Assembly (NCBI GenBank): GCA_009775375.1
Contig: VSPO01000034.1
Coordinates: 1 to 29,020, forward strand
Length of the DNA stretch: 29,020 bases
Origin: Muribaculaceae bacterium
GTDB lineage: Bacteria; Bacteroidota; Bacteroidia; Bacteroidales; Muribaculaceae
Direction: 5' to 3'
The translations under genes and the position numbers were made by a program. The notes beneath the pieces were generated by a model. It did not search any database. It worked only from the letters and a program-made list of their open reading frames with translations, and had not been told where the DNA came from. Positions 15,754 through 23,449 of the stretch are shown here, in pieces. Within the stretch, counting starts at the first letter, position 1; each line of letters opens with the position of its first letter.

Positions 15754-18162
15754 TTATTCCGCAAAACTCTGATAGTTGCCATATGTATAATAACGGCTAT
15801 GGGCAGCATCAGTGCCGTTGAGGATAAGAGCCATATGATTGAATTTCTTCTCCGCATAGAATTCATTGAGCTCGCTTATAGCCGCACGCTCAAGAAGGCC
15901 AGCACGGACAACGAACAAGGTAGTGTCGGCATACGGAGCCACTATCTGCGTATCGACCACGATATTCACCGGAGGACAATCAAGGAAGACATAATCATAT
16001 TCTTTCCTTGCCTCCTCTATCAGCGAGCCGAGTCGGCTGCCTTCGAGCAATTCGGCCGGATTCGGGGGCATCTTGCCGATAGGAAGTATCGCCAATTCCT
16101 GATTTGCGGACGATTGCACCACAAGGCTATGCCAATCATCCGCGCGCGATGTCAGATAATCCGTAATACCCTTCTTCGGCATTCCAACAAACATTGAGGC
16201 AGAGCCATGACGGAGGTCGCAATCCACCACGAGCACACTCTTTTTCCTTATCGCGAAACTCAAGGCAAGATTATAAGAGACAAACGATTTGCCACTTCCG
16301 GGATTGATCGAGCTAATCATCACAACATGCGATCCCTGTTTCTTGCCTGACATGAAATCAAGATTGCTGCGTATGACGCGGAAGGCCTCGTTGACAACGT
16401 CGCGCTTCCCTTCTTCCACCACCGCCATCGGAGCCTTTTCATCTTTGAGAGAACGATGCCGTTTGCCGGCATTTGTTTTGAGGCTCCCACGCTTTCCGAC
16501 TTGCGGAATTTCGCCGACAAACGGCATCTTTACATTCTCAAGATCTTTCTTGCTTCTAACCTTCGTGTCGCTCGTGAACATTATATAGACTGCCACCAAA
16601 GGAATCAAGGCAGCGAACACAAGAGCCACAAGCAGAATAATCATCTTCTTGGGAGAGACAGGCTTCAGCGAACCCATCGGAGGGGTGATCACTCTCGTAT
16701 TGTCGGCTGTGAACTTTTGGGAAAGTTCGTTTTCCTCACGCTTCTGGAGAAGGAACAGATAGAGACTTTCCTTCACCTTCTGCTGGCGTTCCTCCGTCAG
16801 CAGCGGCAATGCCTTGGTAGGCGTTTCGGATATTTTACCCTCCGTGCCTCTAAGTTCTTTCCTTACGTTGGAGAGCTGAAGCCTCAAACCCTTTACCTGA
16901 TTGTCGACACTCCTGATTATAGATTCCCTCATGGACGCAAGATTCGTATCGTAGTCCTGTACCAATGGATTGGCAGCCGACGAATTGTCCAAAATATTAT
17001 TCCGCGCCAACAGCACCTTGTTGTATTCAGCAATCTGCTGCTCAAGAGCCACATTCCCAATACCCGTATTGGCCGGAATCACCTTGAATGCGTTCGAACC
17101 ATCCGCAAGATACGATTTCATATATTCCGATATGGAAAGGGTGTTGCTTATCGTCAGCATCTCCACTTCCAAAGCTCCGCTCTTCTCATAAGAAGCCTTG
17201 GTGGACTCCACAATGTCGGGGGTGCCGGTCTTAGCCATGTAATCGGCTATGCTTGTATCCACGTCTCCGAGCTCTTGCTGGATTATCTTCAGACGCTCGT
17301 TGATGAAAGCCGACGTTGCCACAGCGATCTTATTCTTGTCTTTCACCCACTCCTCGTTGTAGACCGTCAGGATGTTGTTGAGAATATCTACAGCACGCTG
17401 CACACTGACATCCCTTATCGAAAGACCTATTACATCCGCCTCCCTGTCAACGACTGAGCTATTGAGTTTGTCGCAATAATACTCCACCGTGGATTGCATC
17501 GGGCTTTTGGAGACGTCGATCTCTATAGTCTTGTCGAGCTTCTTACCGGAATAAAGCGGGTTGTCAACCATCAGCACTGTCCCAATGGGGGTCTTCACGC
17601 TCCGGCTACCTTTGTCAACCTCAATTTCGTCATCAAATTTAATCTCGTCGTCGTCGACATACTTCTTGAACTTCCAGAGCCTTATTCCTCCATCGGGGTC
17701 GAGAGCCATACGGAATGAGGTGGAACCCTGTTCCTCCACATCCTGCATTATGACCTTAACGGGCAGAGTTTTCCCATATAGAGTGACGGGGTGGAAGCCT
17801 CCCCTTTTGTTGTAGTCCATATCAAGATCAAGCCCCTTGGCCACCTCATACATTACGGCAGGCGAGCGCAACGAAATCAATTCATTATAAACACTGCTGC
17901 TCGTCGAAACAAGGCCAAACGAGGAGAAGGCATTAGCGATATCACCAATGCCGCCACCTGAATCCTGATCCTTTATCAGAATCTCCTCTCTCCTCTCATA
18001 TTCGGGCTCCTGACGGAGTATATACAATACGGCTATCCCTACGCAAACCACGAAAGAGGCCACAAACCAGGGCCATTTCGCAAAACATTTGCTAAAAAAA
18101 TCCTTGAACGAGAATTCTACTGAATCCTCCTTTTTTGTCATGATATCGGATAACGAACCCAT
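15754..18162 (-). CDS. Wzc-type polysaccharide co-polymerase / tyrosine autokinase
   Basis: An 802-residue inner-membrane protein. The N-terminal Wzz region has its first transmembrane helix at about residues 30-50 (WPWFVASFVVCVGIAVLYIL), a periplasmic coiled-coil region to about 500, and a second helix near KKMIILLVALVFAALIPLVA. The cytoplasmic BY-kinase domain has Walker A NPGSGKS (620-626), Walker A' VLVVDCD (643-649) and Walker B YVFLDCPP (724-731). The C-terminal tyrosine cluster is short: YYTYGNY, with Tyr at 791, 792, 794 and 797. It sets chain length and couples polymerisation to export through the Wza channel by autophosphorylation cycles reversed by the CpsB-type phosphatase. An internal ATG at codon 8 (MTKKED) is an alternative start. 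Confidence 0.94.
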   Translation of the reverse strand: MGSLSDIMTKKEDSVEFSFKDFFSKCFAKWPWFVASFVVCVGIAVLYILRQEPEYERREEILIKDQDSGGGIGDIANAFSSFGLVSTSSSVYNELISLRSPAVMYEVAKGLDLDMDYNKRGGFHPVTLYGKTLPVKVIMQDVEEQGSTSFRMALDPDGGIRLWKFKKYVDDDEIKFDDEIEVDKGSRSVKTPIGTVLMVDNPLYSGKKLDKTIEIDVSKSPMQSTVEYYCDKLNSSVVDREADVIGLSIRDVSVQRAVDILNNILTVYNEEWVKDKNKIAVATSAFINERLKIIQQELGDVDTSIADYMAKTGTPDIVESTKASYEKSGALEVEMLTISNTLSISEYMKSYLADGSNAFKVIPANTGIGNVALEQQIAEYNKVLLARNNILDNSSAANPLVQDYDTNLASMRESIIRSVDNQVKGLRLQLSNVRKELRGTEGKISETPTKALPLLTEERQQKVKESLYLFLLQKREENELSQKFTADNTRVITPPMGSLKPVSPKKMIILLVALVFAALIPLVAVYIMFTSDTKVRSKKDLENVKMPFVGEIPQVGKRGSLKTNAGKRHRSLKDEKAPMAVVEEGKRDVVNEAFRVIRSNLDFMSGKKQGSHVVMISSINPGSGKSFVSYNLALSFAIRKKSVLVVDCDLRHGSASMFVGMPKKGITDYLTSRADDWHSLVVQSSANQELAILPIGKMPPNPAELLEGSRLGSLIEEARKEYDYVFLDCPPVNIVVDTQIVAPYADTTLFVVRAGLLERAAISELNEFYAEKKFNHMALILNGTDAAHSRYYTYGNYQSFAE

Positions 18163-18227
18163 TTTATCGGTCTTATATAATACAATTCTATTTATGCAAT
18201 TTTGTCAATCTTCCCATCAGCCTACAA

Positions 18228-19034
18228 TTATTTCACGATAAGGACGGCAATGGAGGTCAGGAGGGAGGCTACGGAGACCCAGAAGCTCCAGGAGAGGAGG
18301 TTGTTGCCGTTGACGGTGGTCTGACGTTTGCGGACGTCGTTGGGTTCGACGTAGACCACGTCGCCCTGTTTCACATAATAGGCCGGGGAGCTGAGAAGCT
18401 CGTTCATGTTGGTGAGATCGAGCCTGTAGGTGTGGACGCCGTCGGCTTCCTCACGAGCCACGATTATGTTCTCGCGGCGCCCCTGGATTGTCAGGTCGCC
18501 TGCTATTGAGAGCGCCTCCAGGATATTGAGACGGTCTTTGTCGATGGGGAAACGGCCGGGGCGGTTGACCTCTCCCATGACGGAAAAGGAGGCATCGAGA
18601 AGCTCGACCGTGACGACCGGGTCCTTCACAAGGCCTTTTCCGATCAACTCCCCTTTGATAAAGGAGGCGAGCTCTCCACGCGTCATCCCCTCAACCTTCA
18701 AATCCCCAAGCACAGGGAAATCGATCTTACCTTCGGCATCGACCGTATAGACCGACATTCCATCGGAGCTGTATTGTCCGGCAGCTTCACCGAGACGGTT
18801 GCTGCTGACCGGAAGATTATAGAGATTGCTCAATTCCGGATCCTTCGACTTAACGATAATGCTAAGCCTGTTGGATGGCTCTATCCTTATGGGGCGTGAT
18901 TTCTCAACAGGGAGAACTGTCTGGCTGACATCCTGAAAATATGCCACGTCTTTGGGCGTGGAGCATCCCACTGACATCAACAAAATCAATAGCACGGCTA
19001 TCGACAATATTTTTCCTTTGACTTCAAAACGCAT
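18228..19034 (-). CDS. Polysaccharide export outer-membrane lipoprotein (Wza/SLBB)
   Basis: From the chosen ATG at 19034 the protein is 268 residues; in-frame ATGs at 19061 and 19157 would add 9 or 41 residues. The N-terminus is a lipoprotein signal (MRFEVKGKILSIAVLLILL, then MSVGC). The polysaccharide-export domain follows (KDVAYFQD, RIEPSNRLSIIVKSKDPEL), then a soluble-ligand-binding beta-grasp segment (VMGEVNRPGRFPI, ILEALSIAGDLTIQGRR). A hydrophobic C-terminal segment (WSFWVSVASLLTSIAVLIV) ends the protein, as the amphipathic or membrane anchor does in Bacteroidota members. It forms the outer-membrane exit channel with Wzc and is first in the wza-wzc-cpsB set. Confidence 0.9.
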   Translation of the reverse strand: MRFEVKGKILSIAVLLILLMSVGCSTPKDVAYFQDVSQTVLPVEKSRPIRIEPSNRLSIIVKSKDPELSNLYNLPVSSNRLGEAAGQYSSDGMSVYTVDAEGKIDFPVLGDLKVEGMTRGELASFIKGELIGKGLVKDPVVTVELLDASFSVMGEVNRPGRFPIDKDRLNILEALSIAGDLTIQGRRENIIVAREEADGVHTYRLDLTNMNELLSSPAYYVKQGDVVYVEPNDVRKRQTTVNGNNLLSWSFWVSVASLLTSIAVLIVK

Positions 19035-19184
19035 TTTCTTGTTTCGATGAGGGTTATTCATTCTTGGAATCCATGTAATCCCGCAAAGCCGGAGAAGGGG
19101 TTCAAAAGCTTGTCCTTCTACCAGGGACGGGAAACATCCTATTAGGAGCGACTCCAAATATCAAACGATTTTTACTCATATTTA

Positions 19185-19215
19185 TTGAGAAAACAAGGAT
19201 TTTATATTAATTTTG
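19185..19215 (+). promoter_or_regulatory. Candidate wzi promoter just before the 200-bp element
   Basis: TAATTTTG (19208-19215) fits the -7 box TAnnTTTG, and 20 bp upstream lies ATTG (19184-19187), three of four matches to the -33 box TTTG. Transcription would start about 7 nt downstream, at the left edge of the 200-bp element, so the whole element would be in the wzi leader RNA. Confidence 0.45.
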
Positions 19216-19220
19216 TAGCC

Positions 19221-19420
19221 GAAGTTGTTTAAACTTTTTACGCAAATGAAGTTGATAAAGGCTTTTTCCTTTTTTGAAAGCTCTTTCCAATCCTTCATCA
19301 TCTTTTCGGCTGCTTTTTAATCGTTCATCGGGAATTTAGCCCGCTAAATTCCCTCTTCGCGATTAAAAATCAGCTCGAAAATATGACGAAATCTTGAAAA
19401 GAAAAAGTTTAAACAACTTC
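19221..19420. repeat. 200-bp MITE-like element with nested palindromes
   Basis: The ends are a perfect 19-bp inverted repeat, GAAGTTGTTTAAACTTTTT at 19221-19239 and its complement at 19402-19420. They are flanked by the trinucleotide GCC on both sides (19218-19220 and 19421-19423), a possible target-site duplication. In the middle is a second hairpin: TTTTTAATCG (19314-19323) pairs with 19360-19369, enclosing GGGAATTTAGC (19330-19340) paired with 19343-19353. Flanking parts also pair imperfectly, so the element can fold almost completely. It encodes no transposase. This is the structure of a non-autonomous element; the source transposon is not in the window. Confidence 0.8.
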
Positions 19421-19453
19421 GCCAAAAAACATAACTTTACAACAAGCAACATC

Positions 19454-20959
19454 TTGAAAGCAGTTACCCTCACGCATAAATATTTTCGGCATTCCCTCAT
19501 AGCCTCGCTTATGTCGGGAATATTGGCATTGTGCCATTTGGCGGCAAAAGCCGACAATGACTCCATAAGATATGAGGCAGAAACCGTTGCCACTTTTTCA
19601 GGCGGAGAATATACCCCATTTTGGCTTATGAACAATCTTCAGGGTCTTGGCTCGCCAACCAAAAACAATGGCTACGTCAGGGCCGGAGTGTTTAAGGACA
19701 TCGACCGCGACAAGCGTTTCTCATGGGGCGCGGGGGTGGATTTGGCAGCAGGATGGAACATGACAGCGCCCTTCTCCGTGCATCAGCTCTACGGCGAGAT
19801 AAAATATCGCTCTCTCGGAGCGATACTCGGCAGCAAAGAGATATGGGGGGAATTCAACGACCCTCGCCTCTCATCCGGCAACCTCCTTTATTCCGGCAAC
19901 GCCATGCCCATTCCGCAGCTTAGGCTTGGCATATTCGATTACGCCCCGTTTTGGGGCACCAATGGATGGTTTTCAGTTAAGGGATATATCTCCTACGGCA
20001 TGTTTACCGATTCCGGCTGGCAAAAATCATGGGCAGCCCCCGGCTCAAAACGAACGGAAGACGTGCTTTATCATTCAAAAGGGCTATGGCTGCGTGGAGG
20101 CAACACTTCCAAGTTCCCGCTACAGGCCGTGGTCGGAATTGAGATGGCCACGCAGTTTGGTGGCAAATCATTCAAGGACGGGAAGGAATTGAAAATGGGA
20201 AGCGGACTGAAACAATGGCTGAACGCCCTTTTCCCAATGTCGACAACGTCGGAGAATTTCGACGGGGAGGTCGTGACGGTGGAGGGCAACATGCTCGGGG
20301 CATACAATATCTCCCTTTCCTGGCTACCTGACGCCGACTGGAGCGTCACCGCATACTACGAACATTTCTTTGAAGACCACTCGCAGATGACATTCGAGTA
20401 TGGATGGAAAGACGGGCTTTGGGGTGTGGAAGTGCAACTTCCACGAAATCCTTTCGTCTCGTCATTCGTATATGAGTATCTGTATTCCAAGGACCAGACC
20501 GGAGCCGTGCTCAACGTCAGCTCTCCGGAAATTCCGGAGCAGGTCAGCGGCCGCGACAACTATTATTCCCACTCCGTCTACACAGGCTGGCAGCATTGGG
20601 GAATGGGCATCGGCAATCCCCTTATGCTCTCCCCTATCTACAACCGCAACCACCATATCTCTTTTCTCGACACAAGAATCATAGGTCATCACCTCGGCAT
20701 AGCCGGGAATCCCCTTAAATCGCTTTCATATCGTCTGCTTCTCTCCTACTCCCGAAACTGGGGCACCTACAACATGCCATATCCGGAGGTGCTCGACAAT
20801 TTCAACGGACTTCTCGAAGTCAATTGGCGACCGGAAAGGCTTAAGGGATGGCACGTCAGCGCGGCAATAGCCGGGGATGCCGGCAAGTTGCTCGGGAAAA
20901 GCTTCGGAGCCAGAGTCTCGATAGGGAAAACGGGATTCTTCGGATTGAATAAAAAATGA
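19454..20959 (+). CDS. Wzi-family capsule assembly outer-membrane protein
   Basis: The open frame runs from 19394. A TTG at 19454 gives 501 residues with a good signal peptide (KYFRHSLIASLMSGILALCH, cleaved after AAKA); the TTG at 19394 lies inside the 200-bp element and is less likely, and the ATG at 19511 would remove the basic N-region. The mature protein is a beta-barrel type with aromatic-rich strands, including SGGEYTPFWLMNNLQG and GSKEIWGEFNDPRLSSG, characteristic of the Cap_assemb_Wzi family. In Escherichia coli, Wzi is an outer-membrane lectin that anchors capsule to the surface; in Bacteroidota the family is linked to surface-glycan loci. It is divergent from wza and overlaps the lipocalin-like gene by ATGA. 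Confidence 0.88.
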   Translation: MKAVTLTHKYFRHSLIASLMSGILALCHLAAKADNDSIRYEAETVATFSGGEYTPFWLMNNLQGLGSPTKNNGYVRAGVFKDIDRDKRFSWGAGVDLAAGWNMTAPFSVHQLYGEIKYRSLGAILGSKEIWGEFNDPRLSSGNLLYSGNAMPIPQLRLGIFDYAPFWGTNGWFSVKGYISYGMFTDSGWQKSWAAPGSKRTEDVLYHSKGLWLRGGNTSKFPLQAVVGIEMATQFGGKSFKDGKELKMGSGLKQWLNALFPMSTTSENFDGEVVTVEGNMLGAYNISLSWLPDADWSVTAYYEHFFEDHSQMTFEYGWKDGLWGVEVQLPRNPFVSSFVYEYLYSKDQTGAVLNVSSPEIPEQVSGRDNYYSHSVYTGWQHWGMGIGNPLMLSPIYNRNHHISFLDTRIIGHHLGIAGNPLKSLSYRLLLSYSRNWGTYNMPYPEVLDNFNGLLEVNWRPERLKGWHVSAAIAGDAGKLLGKSFGARVSIGKTGFFGLNKK

Positions 20960-21387
20960 AGAAAATGAAAAATACAGTCCACAATCCATTCTGCCACTTG
21001 GCAACAGTTTTCCTCATTCTCATTTCAGCGATGCTGGCGTCATGCCAGAAATCCCCAATCAACGGCGACCTTGACGGGCAATGGGAAGTGATGGAGGTCA
21101 GCCCCAAGCCTGAGACGGAGATCGTCGGCGAACGGCTTTATTATTGCTTCTATCTCCACACCTGCCAACTTACATATTACGGCGACTATTTCACGACCGG
21201 AAATTTCAGGCATGCCGACGGCAAACTGACCCTGGATTTCCCACATGCCAACAGTCAGGACAAAAAGATGATTCTCCGCCAATATGGCATAAACACAAAT
21301 CCCGTCAGCTTCACCGTCGTCAGACTCGACAAAAAGAATCTCATCCTACGCGACGGCGAAACGACCGTGACACTCCGCAAATTCTAA
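20956..21387 (+). CDS. Lipocalin-like lipoprotein
   Basis: A 143-residue protein with a lipoprotein signal (hydrophobic segment ending LISAMLASC, Cys about residue 30). A compact beta-rich domain begins GDLDGQWEVMEV, the entry strand seen in lipocalin-like domains of Bacteroidota (DUF4847-like), and ends DGETTVTLRKF. The start ATG overlaps the wzi stop (ATGA at 20956-20959), so it is translationally coupled and probably acts in the same envelope process. Its stop overlaps the stop of the convergent SDR gene. The family has no proven ligand. Confidence 0.75.
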   Translation: MKKMKNTVHNPFCHLATVFLILISAMLASCQKSPINGDLDGQWEVMEVSPKPETEIVGERLYYCFYLHTCQLTYYGDYFTTGNFRHADGKLTLDFPHANSQDKKMILRQYGINTNPVSFTVVRLDKKNLILRDGETTVTLRKF

Positions 21388-22181
21388 TCAAATCTCCTAT
21401 CTTCAGATGCCGGAAGATTGAGGTCGACGGGGAGCGGGGTGTCGGGGTCGGAGAGGCGGATTTTCATGCGGGTCCAAATGCAGTTGGGGAGGAGTCTCCA
21501 TGCTCCGACAAGCGCATTCCAGCGCCAATCTATCACCTGCACCCTTTTTTTCCTGACAATCGCCTTAAGAATATACGGCAGCACGTATTCCTCGCTCATT
21601 TCCATCGGGAACTTCCTATCGTCGGGCAACAAGGGCGTATGCACCCATCCGGGGCGTATATCCGTGAAGGCAATGTCGGCTCCCTCCTCATGCGAAAGCT
21701 GCTCAAGGGCATTGATATAAGTCTGGTCGAATTTTTTGGTGGAAGAATATGCCGAAAGCCGTCCGATTCCTTTAGTGCCGGCCACTGAAGTGATTGCCAC
21801 GATATGTCCTTTCCTTCCATTGTCGCGGAAATAGCGGTAGGCACTGCATAGCATTCTCGCAAATCCGACCGCGTTGCTCCTAATGATTTCCACTTCCCGT
21901 TCAGGGTCAAGGCTGAGGTTTTCATATCCGATTCCGGCAGAATGGAAATAGATATCCATCCCTCCGATTTTATCTATAAGGGATTCGAGCTTTGCTTTAG
22001 CATCCCTTTTTGTGATGTCGATACTTTCGTATTCCACGTAAAGCGGATACCTGTCCTTAAGCTCTCGCATACTCGATGTATGCCTCGCCGCGATTCCGAC
22101 TTTCACGCCTCTTGACGCCAGGGCTTCTGCCAAAGCATAGCCCATTCCACTGGAAGCCCCCATTATTACCACTTTTTTCAT
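21384..22181 (-). CDS. Short-chain dehydrogenase/reductase (SDR)
   Basis: A 265-residue classical SDR from the ATG at 22181. The cofactor loop is GASSGMG (8-14), and catalytic residues are Ser132 (ITSVAG), Tyr145 and Lys149 (YSSTK). The frame is open for a further 93 codons upstream, but that extension lacks family similarity and runs into the epimerase gene on the other strand, so it is rejected. Arg33 just after beta-2 favours NADPH. The substrate is unknown; its position in a polysaccharide locus could mean sugar or lipid-carrier modification, but SDRs are common everywhere. It ends overlapping the lipocalin-like gene tail to tail. Confidence 0.88.
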   Translation of the reverse strand: MKKVVIMGASSGMGYALAEALASRGVKVGIAARHTSSMRELKDRYPLYVEYESIDITKRDAKAKLESLIDKIGGMDIYFHSAGIGYENLSLDPEREVEIIRSNAVGFARMLCSAYRYFRDNGRKGHIVAITSVAGTKGIGRLSAYSSTKKFDQTYINALEQLSHEEGADIAFTDIRPGWVHTPLLPDDRKFPMEMSEEYVLPYILKAIVRKKRVQVIDWRWNALVGAWRLLPNCIWTRMKIRLSDPDTPLPVDLNLPASEDRRFD

Positions 22182-22270
22182 ACTTTCCGCGAATTTTATC
22201 GTTAATAATATACATGGCGACCTCTTCAGATACAGTTCCGGAGATTTCCCATGCCAATTTATAACTATAA

Positions 22271-22278
22271 CAAACTTA
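22271..22278 (-). promoter_or_regulatory. Possible -7 element for the SDR gene
   Basis: On the minus strand TAAGTTTG matches the -7 box TAnnTTTG, about 90 bp before the SDR start. No TTTG is correctly spaced upstream, so support is partial. Confidence 0.35.
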
Positions 22279-22362
22279 TATCGACATTGACCACAACACG
22301 TCGGCGTCATATTTCGATATAGCTGTCTTGAATCGTAAACAAACCGTGAAATATACCGACAG

Positions 22363-23445
22363 ATGAAAATACTGATCACCGGGGGCGCCGGCTTCATCGG
22401 AAACGCTGTCGCCACGCGTCTCGCCTCCGATGGCCACGAAGTCATCGCCATCGACAACATAAACGCCTACTACGACCCGGCCCTAAAGATACAACGGCTC
22501 AGGAATGCCGGATTCAGTATCGACCCGAATTGGCCGACCACCACAGCCACACCCTGCAGCGGCTCTTCCCGCCTTCCGGTGGAGCACATCGACATTCCAT
22601 GGGGAATTACGCTGAGAAGCTCCCGATGGAAGAATCTGTCGTTCGTGCGCCTCGACATATCCAACATCAACAGTCTCAGCTCGCTGTTTGACGGGGAAAA
22701 GCCTCGGGCAGTGGTCAATATGGCGGCCCAGGCGGGAGTCAGATATTCCATAGAAAATCCATTGACCTACGGGCAGACAAACCTTATGGGATTTCTCAAC
22801 ATTCTGGAATGTTGCCGCCTGCATGGAGCTGAACGTCTTGTATACGCCTCCTCAAGCTCCGTCTATGGAAGCAACAGCAAAATACCCTTTTCAGAAACCG
22901 ACAACGTTGACAATCCCGTGTCGCTCTACGCCGCAACGAAGAAAAGCAATGAGCTCATGGCTTCTGTCTATTCATCACTTTACGGATTATCTACCACCGG
23001 ACTGCGCTTTTTCACGGTCTACGGTCCCTGGGGAAGACCCGACATGGCGCCGATGCTTTTTTCAGACGCGATACTCGGCGACCGAGCAATCAAGGTATTC
23101 AACAACGGCGACCTCTCCCGCGATTTCACCTATATTGACGATATCGTGGAAGGGGTCGTCAGAGTGCTGACTGCAAAATCCCCCGGAAACAATAGAATCT
23201 ACAACATCGGGAGAGGGAAAAGCGAACGACTAATGGATTTCATCTCCCTGCTGGAGTCGAATCTTGGGAGAAAGGCGACTCTGGAATTTCTTCCGATGCA
23301 ACCGGGCGACGTCAAAGACACCTGGGCAGACACCTCTCTTCTAAGCCGGGATTTCGGCTATTCCCCATCCATTTCGCTCGATGAGGGCATAGCCAGATTC
23401 GCGAAATGGATTCTCGAATATAAACACCGTCAAACTGAATCTTAG
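22363..23445 (+). CDS. NAD-dependent nucleotide-sugar epimerase, UDP-glucuronate 4-epimerase type
   Basis: A 360-residue extended SDR. GGAGFIG (7-13) binds NAD, DNINAYYDPALK (31-42) follows beta-2, AAQAGVRYSIENP (121-133) is the stretch typical of UDP-glucuronate epimerases, and the active site has YASSSSVYG (161-169) with Tyr189 and Lys193 (YAATK). The segment at about 48-92 is longer than in GalE, as seen in many Bacteroidota members. It should make UDP-galacturonate from UDP-glucuronate for the surface polysaccharide. It is divergent from the SDR gene with a 181-bp gap and lies 4 bp before fbp on the same strand. A related 4-epimerase activity cannot be excluded. Confidence 0.87.
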   Translation: MKILITGGAGFIGNAVATRLASDGHEVIAIDNINAYYDPALKIQRLRNAGFSIDPNWPTTTATPCSGSSRLPVEHIDIPWGITLRSSRWKNLSFVRLDISNINSLSSLFDGEKPRAVVNMAAQAGVRYSIENPLTYGQTNLMGFLNILECCRLHGAERLVYASSSSVYGSNSKIPFSETDNVDNPVSLYAATKKSNELMASVYSSLYGLSTTGLRFFTVYGPWGRPDMAPMLFSDAILGDRAIKVFNNGDLSRDFTYIDDIVEGVVRVLTAKSPGNNRIYNIGRGKSERLMDFISLLESNLGRKATLEFLPMQPGDVKDTWADTSLLSRDFGYSPSISLDEGIARFAKWILEYKHRQTES

Positions 23446-23449
23446 AACT

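Noticed and set aside
19061..19157. Longer N-terminus for the Wza-like lipoprotein
   Set aside because: It would put more than 40 residues before the lipoprotein signal and destroy the signal peptide logic.
22182..22460. A 93-codon upstream extension of the SDR gene
   Set aside because: The extension has no similarity to SDR N-termini and overlaps the start of the epimerase gene on the other strand. The Rossmann start MKKVVIMGASSG marks the true N-terminus.
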